Origin: an uncultured Alistipes sp.
GTDB lineage: Bacteria; Bacteroidota; Bacteroidia; Bacteroidales; Rikenellaceae
NCBI RefSeq assembly: GCF_963931675.1
Contig: NZ_OZ007039.1
Span: forward strand, 3,013,806 to 3,077,805
Length of the DNA: 64,000 nt
Direction: 5' to 3'
The notes beneath the pieces were generated by a model. That model did not search any database, had not been told where the DNA came from, and worked only from the letters and a program-made list of their open reading frames with translations. The position numbers were made by a program, and so were the translations under genes. Of the stretch, positions 44,982 to 53,117 are shown piece after piece. Positions within the stretch are counted from its first letter, which is position 1; the number at the start of each line of letters is the position of its first letter.

Positions 44982-45880
44982 AACTGAACGACAACGGGCG
45001 GCCTGTTTATGTTCAGGGCGACACGGCCCGCCGCAAATTACATGAAGAGACTTATTACGGAGCCATCAAACGGGAAGGCGAGGTTCGGTATGTCGTGCGC
45101 AAAGCGCTCGGACAGTTGCAACCCGGCGACATAGAGAAGATCGTCGACGATGCAGTCCGGGATCGCGTGCGGGAGGCAATCGACGAGGTCGGATTCAAGA
45201 CGGCGATGAATTCAGACGAGTACACGATCTGGATGAACCGCGAAAAGGGGATTCCCATCCGCAAGGTGCGAATCTTCACGCCCGGCGTCAAACAGCCGAT
45301 TGCGCTGAAAAAACAGCGTGATCTCTCCGATAAAGAGTACAAACGCGATTATCATGTCGCGAACGACGGAAACTATTGTATGGCCATCTACGAAGGTCAA
45401 GACAAAAAGGGCAAGCCGAAACGCACCTTTGAACTCATCAGCAATTTCGAAGCGGCCCAATACTTCAAGGCCAGCGCCGACCGGGAGGCCCGCCCCGATC
45501 TGGTACCGTTGGCCGACACGAACGGATTCCCGCTGAAATGCATCTTGAAAACGGGTACCATGGTCCTGTTTTATGAAAATTCACCGGCAGAACTTTACGA
45601 TTGCTCACCCAAGGAGCTGACAAAACGGCTCTACAAGGTGACGGGAATGAGCACGTTGACCGTATCGAGCAATTCATATGGCCGTCTCACCCTGAAACAC
45701 CATCAGGAAGCCCGACCGGCAGGTGAATTGAAGGCCAAGAATGGAGTATGGACAACAAACGAAGAGTACAGACCCGTTATCACCTTATTACATACCCAAC
45801 TCAACGCTTATGTCGAAGGCTACGACTTCGAACTGACCGTAACGGGTGAAATAAAATTCAAACACGGGACACCATGCTGA
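44894..45880 (+). pseudogene. cas9: Cas9 C-terminal part in the shifted frame
   Basis: This frame continues Cas9 after the shift: AVADELLVAHHTPDNMAKQT, RVRGRVKLNDNG, HEETYYGAIKREGEVRYVVR, then wedge and PAM-interacting regions to FKHGTPC. Inserting one G in GAG|CCGTGG near 44891 restores a single frame (PWPTFTE-AVADELL), so the lesion is a one-base deletion, or a sequencing error. About 328 residues could be made alone from the GTG at 44894, but a separate function is doubtful. The 3' end overlaps cas1 by 7 bp. Confidence 0.9.
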
Positions 45881-46761
45881 AACGAGCCTTATTTTTTTCG
45901 ACTCCCTACTGTCTGAGCCTGCGCAACGGGCAGATGATCATCCACACGCGCGAAGCTCCCGACACGCGGAAAAGCATCCCGATCGAGGATATAGGCTTCG
46001 TAGTGCTGGAGGATCAGCAGACCTCCGTCACGCTGCCGCTGCTCAATGCGCTGTCGGACAACAATGTCGCCGTGATTTTCTGCGGCGAGAACCGGATGCC
46101 GAACGCCATGCTGTCGAATCTGGATTCAAACAGGACCCAAGGAGAAAGCTACCGGGCCCAGATCGAAGCCAGCGAACCGCTGAAAAAGGGCCTCTGGAAA
46201 CAGATCGTCGAAGCGAAGATTCGCAACCAGGCAGCCCTGCTGCGGAAACTGGGCCGTGACGGCGACAAACTGAAACCCTGCTACATGAATGTCAAAAGCG
46301 CCGATGCCGACAACCGGGAGGGTATTGCGGCCAGAATTTACTGGTCGGAACTGTTCGGCAGCGAATTTTACCGATCCCGCGAAGGCCCGCCGCCCAACAG
46401 CCTGCTCAATTACGGCTATACGATCCTGCGGGCTGCCGTCGCCCGCGCGATCATGGGTTCGGGGCTCTTCCCGGCATTCGGGATCTTCCATCGGAATCGT
46501 TACAACGCCTTTCCGCTGGCCGACGACGTGATGGAACCCTATCGGCCGTATGTCGACGAGCTGGTCCATCGGCTTCACGCAGACGGTCATGCTCAACTGA
46601 CCAGGGAGGTGAAAGGTGAACTGCTGCGGGTTCTGTTTGCCGACACCCGTTTCGACAAGGTGGTACGACCGCTCGAAGTGGGACTTACGTTTTCAGCTTC
46701 GTCCCTGGCCAGATGCTTCGCCGGAACCCAGAAAAAAATCGCATTTCCCTTATTGGAGTAG
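45874..46761 (+). CDS. cas1: CRISPR-associated endonuclease Cas1 (type II)
   Basis: A 295-aa integrase subunit that inserts new spacers with Cas2. It begins MLKRALFFSTPYCLSLRNGQ. The metal-site region is intact: Glu/Asn in SREGPPPNSLLNYGYTILR, His in FPAFGIFHRNRYNAF and Asp in PLADDVMEPYRPYVDELV. Length is normal for type II Cas1. It overlaps the broken cas9 by 7 bp and is followed by cas2 after 4 bp. No sign of decay. Confidence 0.95.
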   Translation: MLKRALFFSTPYCLSLRNGQMIIHTREAPDTRKSIPIEDIGFVVLEDQQTSVTLPLLNALSDNNVAVIFCGENRMPNAMLSNLDSNRTQGESYRAQIEASEPLKKGLWKQIVEAKIRNQAALLRKLGRDGDKLKPCYMNVKSADADNREGIAARIYWSELFGSEFYRSREGPPPNSLLNYGYTILRAAVARAIMGSGLFPAFGIFHRNRYNAFPLADDVMEPYRPYVDELVHRLHADGHAQLTREVKGELLRVLFADTRFDKVVRPLEVGLTFSASSLARCFAGTQKKIAFPLLE

Positions 46762-46765
46762 TCGA

Positions 46766-47104
46766 ATGTCGGAAGTACGTTTGAATGCCTATCGAATCAT
46801 GTGGTTGTTTGTCTTTTTCGACCTGCCGACCAATACCAAAACGGAACGGCGCCATGCGGTACAATTCCGCAAGGCGTTGGAAAAGGACGGCTTCACGATG
46901 ATGCAATACTCGGTTTATGTGCGCCATTGTGCCTCGAAGGAGAATATGCAGGTCCACATCAAGCGGGTTCGGCGCTCCATGCCGCCGTCCGGATTCACAA
47001 GTATTCTCGCCGTAACGGACAAACAGTATGGGGATATACTGAACTTCTGGGGCAAAAGCGAACGGGCCAAACCGGAAACACCGCAACAGTTGGAATTTTT
47101 CTGA
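46766..47104 (+). CDS. cas2: CRISPR-associated endoribonuclease Cas2
   Basis: A 112-aa ferredoxin-like protein forming the adaptation complex with Cas1. The conserved Asp is in LFVFFDLPTNTKTERR near residue 18; GFTMMQYSVYVRHC and ILAVTDKQYGDIL follow. It starts 4 bp after the cas1 stop, at MSEVRLNAYRIMW. It appears intact. Confidence 0.93.
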   Translation: MSEVRLNAYRIMWLFVFFDLPTNTKTERRHAVQFRKALEKDGFTMMQYSVYVRHCASKENMQVHIKRVRRSMPPSGFTSILAVTDKQYGDILNFWGKSERAKPETPQQLEFF

Positions 47105-47120
47105 CAATTTGTTACCTTCG
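47090..47120 (+). promoter_or_regulatory. Candidate promoter at the end of cas2
   Basis: TTGG at 47090-47093, a 19-bp spacer and TACCTTCG at 47113-47120 (one mismatch to TAnnTTTG). Predicted start is near 47126, just before the anti-repeat-like sequence. Confidence 0.4.
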
Positions 47121-47125
47121 TTCTT

Positions 47126-47235
47126 TGAAATACGGGAAAAACGCATCAAACCGACTTCGCCGGAACGCCCGATCGTATTTTTACAGTGGCAAACGGATCG
47201 TAAGCAGCACTTTATCAGCCAATATGAGGCCCGAC
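47126..47235 (+). ncRNA. Candidate tracrRNA or array leader
   Basis: CATCAAACC at 47144-47152 is exactly complementary to GGTTTGATG at positions 6-14 of the CRISPR repeat, and the next G can wobble-pair with the repeat U. A candidate promoter lies just upstream. A weak stem CGATC / GATCG spans 47169-47206. The segment also occupies the place of the array leader, so both roles are possible. Pairing on the distal side of the repeat is poor, so I give this low weight. Confidence 0.35.
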
Positions 47236-48117
47236 GTTGTGGTTTGATGTAGAATCTCTATAAGATACAACCTAAACTCGTTGAAGCATGGTTCCTGTGC
47301 GGTTGTGGTTTGATGTAGAATCTCTATAAGATACAACAGCATCTTCAATTAACCAATTAAGTGCCATGTTGTGGTTTGATGTAGAATCTCTATAAGATAC
47401 AACTCTGACACATTCATTGTGTCGTGCCTCTCTGTTGTGGTTTGATGTAGAATCTCTATAAGATACAACTAGTCGATGAAATTCTGGCTTTGTTCAATGT
47501 TGTGGTTTGATGTAGAATCTCTATAAGATACAACCTATTCATTAACCAATTAAACACTTACGTAGTTGTGGTTTGATGTAGAATCTCTATAAGATACAAC
47601 ACCCAAAAACGATGTAGACGCACAATATAGGTTGTGGTTTGATGTAGAATCTCTATAAGATACAACACATAAAACGTCCAGAAGCAAAAAGAGCGGTTGT
47701 GGTTTGATGTAGAATCTCTATAAGATACAACCATAAGTAACGGATCAACGCCACACAAAGGGTTGTGGTTTGATGTAGAATCTCTATAAGATACAACGCG
47801 GCACGCGAAGTTGCGTAATGATCGTAAGTTGTGGTTTGATGTAGAATCTCTATAAGATACAACAACGAGAACGAGAAAACTTATGGCTCGAAGTTGTGGT
47901 TTGATGTAGAATCTCTATAAGATACAACATTAATCTCACGAACGGGAATTGGAGTTTCGTTGTGGTTTGATGTAGAATCTCTATAAGATACAACGGAAAT
48001 TTACGAAAAGCGTTGGAGACAATAGTTGTGGTTTGATGTAGAATCTCTATAAGATACAACATTCCAACTGTCAGGCGTAACAAGAATCGGGTTGTGGTTT
48101 GATGTAGAATCTCTATA
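47236..48117 (+). CRISPR. Type II-C CRISPR array, 13 full repeats plus one truncated, 13 spacers
   Basis: Repeats of 36 bp, beginning GTTGTGGTTTGATG and ending TATAAGATACAAC, start at 47236, 47302, 47368, 47434, 47499, 47565, 47631, 47696, 47762, 47828, 47893, 47959 and 48025 and are identical as read. A fourteenth begins at 48091 and stops after 27 bases where the IS256 element begins. Spacers are 29-30 bp and all different. Repeat uniformity up to the break indicates the distal, normally degenerate end is missing. Confidence 0.98.
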
Positions 48118-48174
48118 GATACTGTTTCAAAGAGTGTGTCTAGGGGGGGTAAATAAAAAAGTCTACAGATTTTT

Positions 48175-48182
48175 TAGATTTG
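48175..48182 (+). promoter_or_regulatory. -7 promoter box (TAGATTTG) of the IS256 transposase
   Basis: TAGATTTG lies 39 bp before the ATG at 48222. Confidence 0.5.
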
Positions 48183-48221
48183 TACAGGGAATCAACAAAA
48201 AACTAAAAAAGGAGTAGACTT

Positions 48222-49385
48222 ATGGTATTGACAAAGGAACAACTTTCCGAATTAATATGCAAACATTCGGAGCGGGAAAATGGCCTTCAAGATCTGTTGG
48301 AGATCTTGTTGGAGAGTATGATGGTCTCGGAGCGCCGGGAATATCTCCGGGAAAACTCCGCATCGGGGAATAAATGCAACGGCTTCCGTCCGGGACATAG
48401 TTACGGTCATGGCCGTACGCTGACGTTCCGGATACCCCGAGATCGCTACGGGAACTTTCATCCCCGGATTCTGGCGATCCTGCGCCATCAGGAAGATGAA
48501 TGCGAACGCCTTGCCGGAACGCTGTATACGAAAGGTCTTACGCAGGAACAGGTTGGCGAGGTATTCCAGGATATCTATGGCGAGCACTACAGCAAGGCGA
48601 GCATTTCGCGGATGCTGGACTACCTCCGAGAAGATGTCTCGCAATGGCTCACGCGCTCTCTGGAGGCTTATTACCCCATCGTCTTCATCGATTGCGTACA
48701 CATGAAGATCCACCGCAAGCGGAGCGTAGAAACAGAAGCTTTCTATGTGGTGCTAGCTGTGCGTGAAGACAAGCGGCGTGAAGTGCTGGGGATCTTCAAC
48801 AAGCCCACGGAGAGCGCCCTGGGCTGGGGCGAGATGCTCACAGAGCTGCAGGAACGAGGCGTTCGGAAGATCGGCCTGGTGTGTGCCGACGGGCTGAAGG
48901 GTCTGGAGGATGTCATCAGTGCGGTCTTTCCCGGAACCCCGCTACAACGCTGTACGACGCACCTGAAACGCAATCTGCTGAGCTGCGTGCGCAACGGCGA
49001 CAAGGGCGAGCTGGCCGAGGATCTGCGACAGGTCTTCCGTACGGGGGATCGCAGCTATACGGTGGAGAGAGCCTGGGAACAATGGCAGGCGCTCTGTGAG
49101 AAATGGGGTCAGGATTATCGCAGTTTTCGACGACGGGGCGAAGACCCAGCCTACAAAGCCTACTTCACCTATCTGAATTACGAGGCAAGGATTCAGTCGA
49201 TGATCTACACGACGAACTGGATCGAGCGTCTGCAGAAGGATTTTCGACGGGTTACACGCATGCGGGGAGCCATGCCCAGCGAGGAGTCGGTACTGCTGCT
49301 GATGGGTAAAACGGCCATGGATAAGAAGTCCTACCTGAGGCCGGTGCCGCGGATCGACCTGGATCGGGAATTATTCCCCGAGTGA
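48222..49385 (+). CDS. IS256 family (mutator-type) transposase
   Basis: A 387-aa DDE enzyme. The first Asp is in YPIVFIDCVHMKIHRKRS, the second in KIGLVCADGLKGLEDVI, followed by the signature FPGTPLQRCTTHLKRNLLSC, and the Glu in YTTNWIERLQKDFRRVTR. Full length and apparently intact. A short palindrome after the stop (49409-49426, AACACGCCG and complement) may serve as terminator. Confidence 0.95.
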   Translation: MVLTKEQLSELICKHSERENGLQDLLEILLESMMVSERREYLRENSASGNKCNGFRPGHSYGHGRTLTFRIPRDRYGNFHPRILAILRHQEDECERLAGTLYTKGLTQEQVGEVFQDIYGEHYSKASISRMLDYLREDVSQWLTRSLEAYYPIVFIDCVHMKIHRKRSVETEAFYVVLAVREDKRREVLGIFNKPTESALGWGEMLTELQERGVRKIGLVCADGLKGLEDVISAVFPGTPLQRCTTHLKRNLLSCVRNGDKGELAEDLRQVFRTGDRSYTVERAWEQWQALCEKWGQDYRSFRRRGEDPAYKAYFTYLNYEARIQSMIYTTNWIERLQKDFRRVTRMRGAMPSEESVLLLMGKTAMDKKSYLRPVPRIDLDRELFPE

Positions 49386-49507
49386 AGACTATAACACAAA
49401 AATATGAAAACACGCCGCGGCGTGTTGTTCTAAATCAAGAATCGCTATATTTGCATATCTGAAGAATCTGAAGGCGCCTGCACAGACACACTTTTTGAAA
49501 CACTACC

Positions 49508-49607
49508 AAAGAATCGAAACAGGATTTCTACCCAATGAATACATTAAAGAGATTTTCATGAGGTACAACCTGAACTGATTTATATGAGTCAAGAATCCTA
49601 TCTATTA
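49508..49607. other. Gap after the IS256 element
   Basis: AT-rich sequence with no gene and no further full CRISPR repeat. Confidence 0.4.
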
Positions 49608-50795
49608 CTATATTTGATCTATTATATCTCCAAAATAATCTGTTCTATACACATTACCGTGACAAAGAGACATCAAATAGGATAGCATATTCGGACTTGG
49701 ATGTCCATACCTATTGGGACCAACTGAAATAATAACATTTGTGGTAGGACATGAATAAAGACGGGAATTTATCCCATAATCTCCGCCATGATGTGGAGCG
49801 ATTAACACATGTTTATATGTTCTCAATCCATTAGTCTTTTCGTTGTCATAAATATACTTTGCTTGTATTAATTTTACATCACCTGTAAAAATTGCACTCT
49901 TAGTATTGCCGTGAACAAACATACATAATCCCGCATAGTTAATTGTACGACTATATTCTCCAATATAAAAGGCAATATTTCCAATTCTCTGCCATAGACG
50001 CATTTGATTGCCATTGGTACGAAGCGCAGGCTTTATACAAAAAACATTATTACTTCCCAAGGCATATAATATCTTTTTATATATCCTCTGAGAGGTCAAT
50101 GATTTCATCATATCCATGCAAACGACCTTACTAAAACATGTCCTTATTTCCTGAATACTGGCACATTCTAAACAATGATAATGATCAATATCCCAATGAG
50201 ATATCACCAATATTGGCTTATCTCTTTTTAGTGTATAGAGCCTGGAATAAAATAGGCTTCGTACAATCGTTTGATTGGCACGCAGTTCTGCTCCAATATC
50301 ATAAACAATCCTTGTAATATTATTCCCATCCAATAATTCATTCCAATTTGCCTGACCCACATCACGAACTAGTAAAAATAAATCACCCTTAAAAAAATTA
50401 GGAATCTGCAATCTCCCGTTTTCGTGATTATGCATGAGATCATTGCGATCTAATGCTTCGTGGTTCTGCAAAAGATCTTGATCATCATAACCCAAGAATT
50501 CAATCGATTTTAAATCATATGAACGACCTATAACCAAAGATTCTTCATTTTCTGTAAAATCACAGTGATTAAGCAGATCAAGATTTAACTTATAATAACA
50601 GCCTGCTGATAATCTTCGAGTAGCCTTTAATGACCGAAGTTCAATATAAGTCTTTGCTTTACCAAAATCTTGATTTTGGGGATCGGAAGAAACAAAATAA
50701 TATAAATCTCTATCTAATCGGAAATCTATATACGCATCAAAAATACCAGATTCTATTTTTACCAAATGTGCTAGATATACTATACAATTTCCCAT
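49608..50795 (-). CDS. Metallo-beta-lactamase-fold hydrolase, AT-rich and probably acquired
   Basis: A 395-aa protein without a signal peptide. The first 150 residues are unfamiliar. The C-terminal part has the metallo-beta-lactamase fold: HWDIDHYHCLE (HxDxDH-type motif near residue 197), GDVKL later, and LIAPHHGGDYG near 333, closest in style to the ComEC/Rec2 C-terminal domain. Such enzymes hydrolyse nucleic acids or nucleotides. The gene is far richer in A/T than its neighbours and stands alone between an IS element and an AraC gene, suggesting transfer. No partner gene is adjacent. The exact substrate is unknown. Confidence 0.72.
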   Translation of the reverse strand: MGNCIVYLAHLVKIESGIFDAYIDFRLDRDLYYFVSSDPQNQDFGKAKTYIELRSLKATRRLSAGCYYKLNLDLLNHCDFTENEESLVIGRSYDLKSIEFLGYDDQDLLQNHEALDRNDLMHNHENGRLQIPNFFKGDLFLLVRDVGQANWNELLDGNNITRIVYDIGAELRANQTIVRSLFYSRLYTLKRDKPILVISHWDIDHYHCLECASIQEIRTCFSKVVCMDMMKSLTSQRIYKKILYALGSNNVFCIKPALRTNGNQMRLWQRIGNIAFYIGEYSRTINYAGLCMFVHGNTKSAIFTGDVKLIQAKYIYDNEKTNGLRTYKHVLIAPHHGGDYGINSRLYSCPTTNVIISVGPNRYGHPSPNMLSYLMSLCHGNVYRTDYFGDIIDQI

Positions 50796-51202
50796 AAACC
50801 AAGCATTAATATATGTTTAAGATCAAATGCCATAAAAATATAAAATAAATTCGTAACGATTATCATATATATTTACGAAACAAGGTCTACAACACTATTT
50901 AATGTCAAGATTTACAGCTGGACTGTTACAGTGCGTATAGGAAATCTTGACGGCGCATAGAATGACAAATGCTGATATATAACCGTCAAAACATACGGAG
51001 GTCCCCGATCCTGTTCATTATCGATATGATTCAGGACCTCCAAGACACATTGAAGAGAGAGGCACACTCTCCCCAACAATATGGCCGTGAGACATATTCT
51101 CCGGTTGATATGTTCGGGTTGTAGAACAGGTTTCATGGGCGGGATAAAAATACGCGAAACCCATGAAGTCCCTGTTCTGAAAAGAGCGCGAGAAGTTCGG
51201 AT
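50796..51202. other. Intergenic region with two inverted repeats
   Basis: GTCAAGATTT at 50904-50913 recurs inverted at 50942-50951 (perfect 10 bp, 28-nt loop). A second, longer inverted repeat spans 51123-51178 (AGAACAGG-TTTCATGGG against CCCATGAA-GTCCCTGTTCT). No gene is convincing. The second hairpin may close the minus-strand AraC transcript although it lacks a T-run. Confidence 0.55.
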
Positions 51203-52054
51203 TCAAGACTCTTTCACCGGCTCGCGCTTCTTCCGCATCTGGGCGGGTGAACTGCCGAAATTCCGTCGGCAATAATCCGAAAAGGTGGACGGCATATTGA
51301 ACCCGTTGCTTTCGGCCACCTGCCAAAGCGGGAGGTCCGTATCGAGCAACATACGCATGATCCGCTCCTTCCGCTGCTCACGCAACCATTCCGAGACCGG
51401 GATGTCAAACTCCTGCTTGAACCGCTTGCGAAAGGCGGATCCAGACATGCAACAGGCCCGGGCCAACTCTTCGCTGGTCGTGTTTCCCGGCACTTGATGT
51501 TGCAAGGCCTGCAGCCGATCCCGGAATTCGAACGGATGGAAATCCGGAAGCAGTCGGCCGAGAGTCCGAAAATCCTTGTCCGTGAGAAACGTTGAATCCG
51601 GGTTCTTCCCGGAAGCCGATCCAGGATGCCGGTATTCACGGAGTACGGTGCCCACCATCAAATTATACAGAAAATTCAAGTGGGGATACCCTTCACCGTT
51701 CGCCGTCGCTACGATTCTGACACAAGACAATACCCCCAGCCGGTTGCGGGTGCGGTAATAGTGCCGATAGGTATCAATAAGGAATCCGAGGACCCGATTA
51801 TCGGGACAAAAGGCCGCCAGCAGATAGAATCTGGCCTCTTCGCGTGGCAGTTCCGGAGGCAGCGTATTGCAACGTCGGATTTGATCAACCAGCCAGCGTA
51901 CGGCCGCAACAGGTTCAGCCAACGGCGCAAGCACCTTCCAGGTATCGGAGCGCATCACATCGACCTGTCCGAACGCATGCAGAACGGTCCGGAACCAGCC
52001 ACTCCATTCCGTTTGCAGGGCACCCTGCTCAAGTTTTTCTCTTAACGGCCTCAT
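51203..52054 (-). CDS. AraC family transcriptional regulator
   Basis: A 283-aa regulator. The N-terminal 180 residues resemble no sensor I know. The C-terminal AraC domain has the helix-turn-helix pairs SEELARACCMSGSAFRKRFK and LPLWQVAESNGFNMPSTFSD, then CRRNFGSSPAQMRKKRE. The first residues (MRPLREKLEQGALQTEWSGW) are plausible as a start. It faces away from the LemA operon across a 490-bp gap and could control it, but this is only positional. Confidence 0.83.
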   Translation of the reverse strand: MRPLREKLEQGALQTEWSGWFRTVLHAFGQVDVMRSDTWKVLAPLAEPVAAVRWLVDQIRRCNTLPPELPREEARFYLLAAFCPDNRVLGFLIDTYRHYYRTRNRLGVLSCVRIVATANGEGYPHLNFLYNLMVGTVLREYRHPGSASGKNPDSTFLTDKDFRTLGRLLPDFHPFEFRDRLQALQHQVPGNTTSEELARACCMSGSAFRKRFKQEFDIPVSEWLREQRKERIMRMLLDTDLPLWQVAESNGFNMPSTFSDYCRRNFGSSPAQMRKKREPVKES

Positions 52055-52189
52055 TCCTCAACAATAATCTTCAAAGATAGGACTTTTCTGGAAATGAAAG
52101 CACACTCGGACCTCTAAATAACTCTTCCAAACCGAATACCCATTATTAACCTTTTGTACCGATTTAATCGTTCTTTTTGGCTTTCGGCT
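52055..52189. other. Divergent intergenic region before the LemA operon promoter
   Basis: AT-rich sequence between the AraC start and the promoter; no gene is seen. Confidence 0.4.
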
Positions 52190-52219
52190 CTTGCAGGTCA
52201 ATAAAAAAAACTATATTTG
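52190..52219 (+). promoter_or_regulatory. Promoter of the LemA operon
   Basis: CTTG at 52190-52193, an 18-bp spacer and TATATTTG at 52212-52219 make a good Bacteroidetes promoter. It implies a leader of roughly 315 nt. Confidence 0.6.
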
Positions 52220-52541
52220 TAAAGCGATTGGGCGAAAATCCCGGTCGGATACATACGAAGCGTTATGCTGATCTTGTAGTTTTGGGAACCTGAGAAATTT
52301 TCAAACTTGGCACAAGAGATGGCATGGCGGCTTTCACGCTTGCGTGGGCTGCTATCACCATATTTGTGCTAAAGGTAATCTCAGGACCTCCAAAACCCAA
52401 TATGGCCGCAGTTCCACGCTTTGTGTATATTAAGGTCGGCACTTGTGGCCCGACATACGGAGGATGCAGGATGGATGATGCTGTGGAGACCCGAAAACAT
52501 CGAAACAACCCGAAACACCGAACCTGAAAAACGATATACGT
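52220..52541 (+). other. Long leader of the LemA operon
   Basis: About 320 nt with short complementary pieces: ACCTGAGA near 52290 with TCTCAGG near 52380, and GTCGG / CCGAC around 52435-52455. A short plus-strand frame (MAAFTLAWAAITIFVLKVIS) and a minus-strand frame are open but neither resembles a known protein. It could be a structured leader or the relic of a gene. Confidence 0.4.
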
Positions 52542-53117
52542 ATGACATCGACCGGAATGATCCTGATAATCAGCGCGGCAGTTGTCGCCATACTGCTTAT
52601 CATATGGGGCTTTGTAACCAACAATAACCTCATCGCCAAACGTAACCGTGTCAAACAGTGCCGGAGCGGCATCTGCGTGGTACTGAAGCAGCGCAACGAC
52701 CTGATTCCGAATCTCGTTGCATCGGTCAAGGCCTACATGGGCCACGAGAACGAAATTCTGACGCGTATCACCGACCTGCGCACGCGAACCACATCGGCAT
52801 CGGAGCGTGAGCAGATTCGCGAAGGTGGTGAAATCTCCACGCTGCTCGGCCGGTTGAACGTCGCTGTCGAAAACTATCCCGAACTGAAGGCTAACACGCA
52901 GTTCCTCCACCTGCAGGGACAGATCGAAGAGGTGGAGAACGAGCTGCAGGCCATTCGCCGTACCTACAACGCTGCCGTCACGGATTACAACAACGCGATC
53001 GAAATGTTCCCCTCGTCGATCATCGCCTCTTGGGGACATCATACGCAGGAAGAACTGATTGAGATTCCCGAAAGTGAAAAACAACCGGTTTCGGTTGCCG
53101 AACTCTTCCGCTCATGA
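52542..53117 (+). CDS. LemA family membrane protein
   Basis: A 191-aa protein with one N-terminal membrane helix (MILIISAAVVAILLIIWGFV) and a long helical domain. NNLIAKRNRVKQ is followed by NDLIPNLVASVKAY and a tail with NAAVTDYNNAIEMFPSSIIA, all classic LemA features. The domain is predicted to form a helical bundle on the membrane. LemA proteins are often found with proteases or DUF3137 proteins; the function is unsettled. The last 4 bp overlap the next gene (ATGA). Confidence 0.92.
   Translation: MTSTGMILIISAAVVAILLIIWGFVTNNNLIAKRNRVKQCRSGICVVLKQRNDLIPNLVASVKAYMGHENEILTRITDLRTRTTSASEREQIREGGEISTLLGRLNVAVENYPELKANTQFLHLQGQIEEVENELQAIRRTYNAAVTDYNNAIEMFPSSIIASWGHHTQEELIEIPESEKQPVSVAELFRS

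Larger units (their letters stand above)
48118..49507 (+). mobile_element. IS256-family insertion sequence interrupting the CRISPR array
   Basis: Terminal inverted repeats of 24 bp, matching at 21 positions, begin GATACTGTTTCAAAGAGTGT on the left (48118) and, on the complement, GGTAGTGTTTCAAAAAGTGT on the right (end 49507). The single transposase gene fills the centre. The flanks (TCTCTATA left, AAAGAATC right) do not match, so no target duplication is left. Confidence 0.88.

Noticed and set aside
47558..48083. Minus-strand ORFs across the CRISPR array encoding repeated YLIEILHQTTT
   Set aside because: They are translations of the CRISPR repeat in a frame with no stop; the period of about 66 bp and spacer variation show it is an array, not a repeat protein.
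49552..49580. TGAGGTACAACCTGAAC after the IS256 element as a leftover CRISPR repeat end
   Set aside because: Only the last 8 or so bases resemble the repeat end, with mismatches; not enough to distinguish from chance.
50904..51178. Retron-like noncoding RNA
   Set aside because: Inverted repeats are present but there is no reverse transcriptase gene anywhere near.
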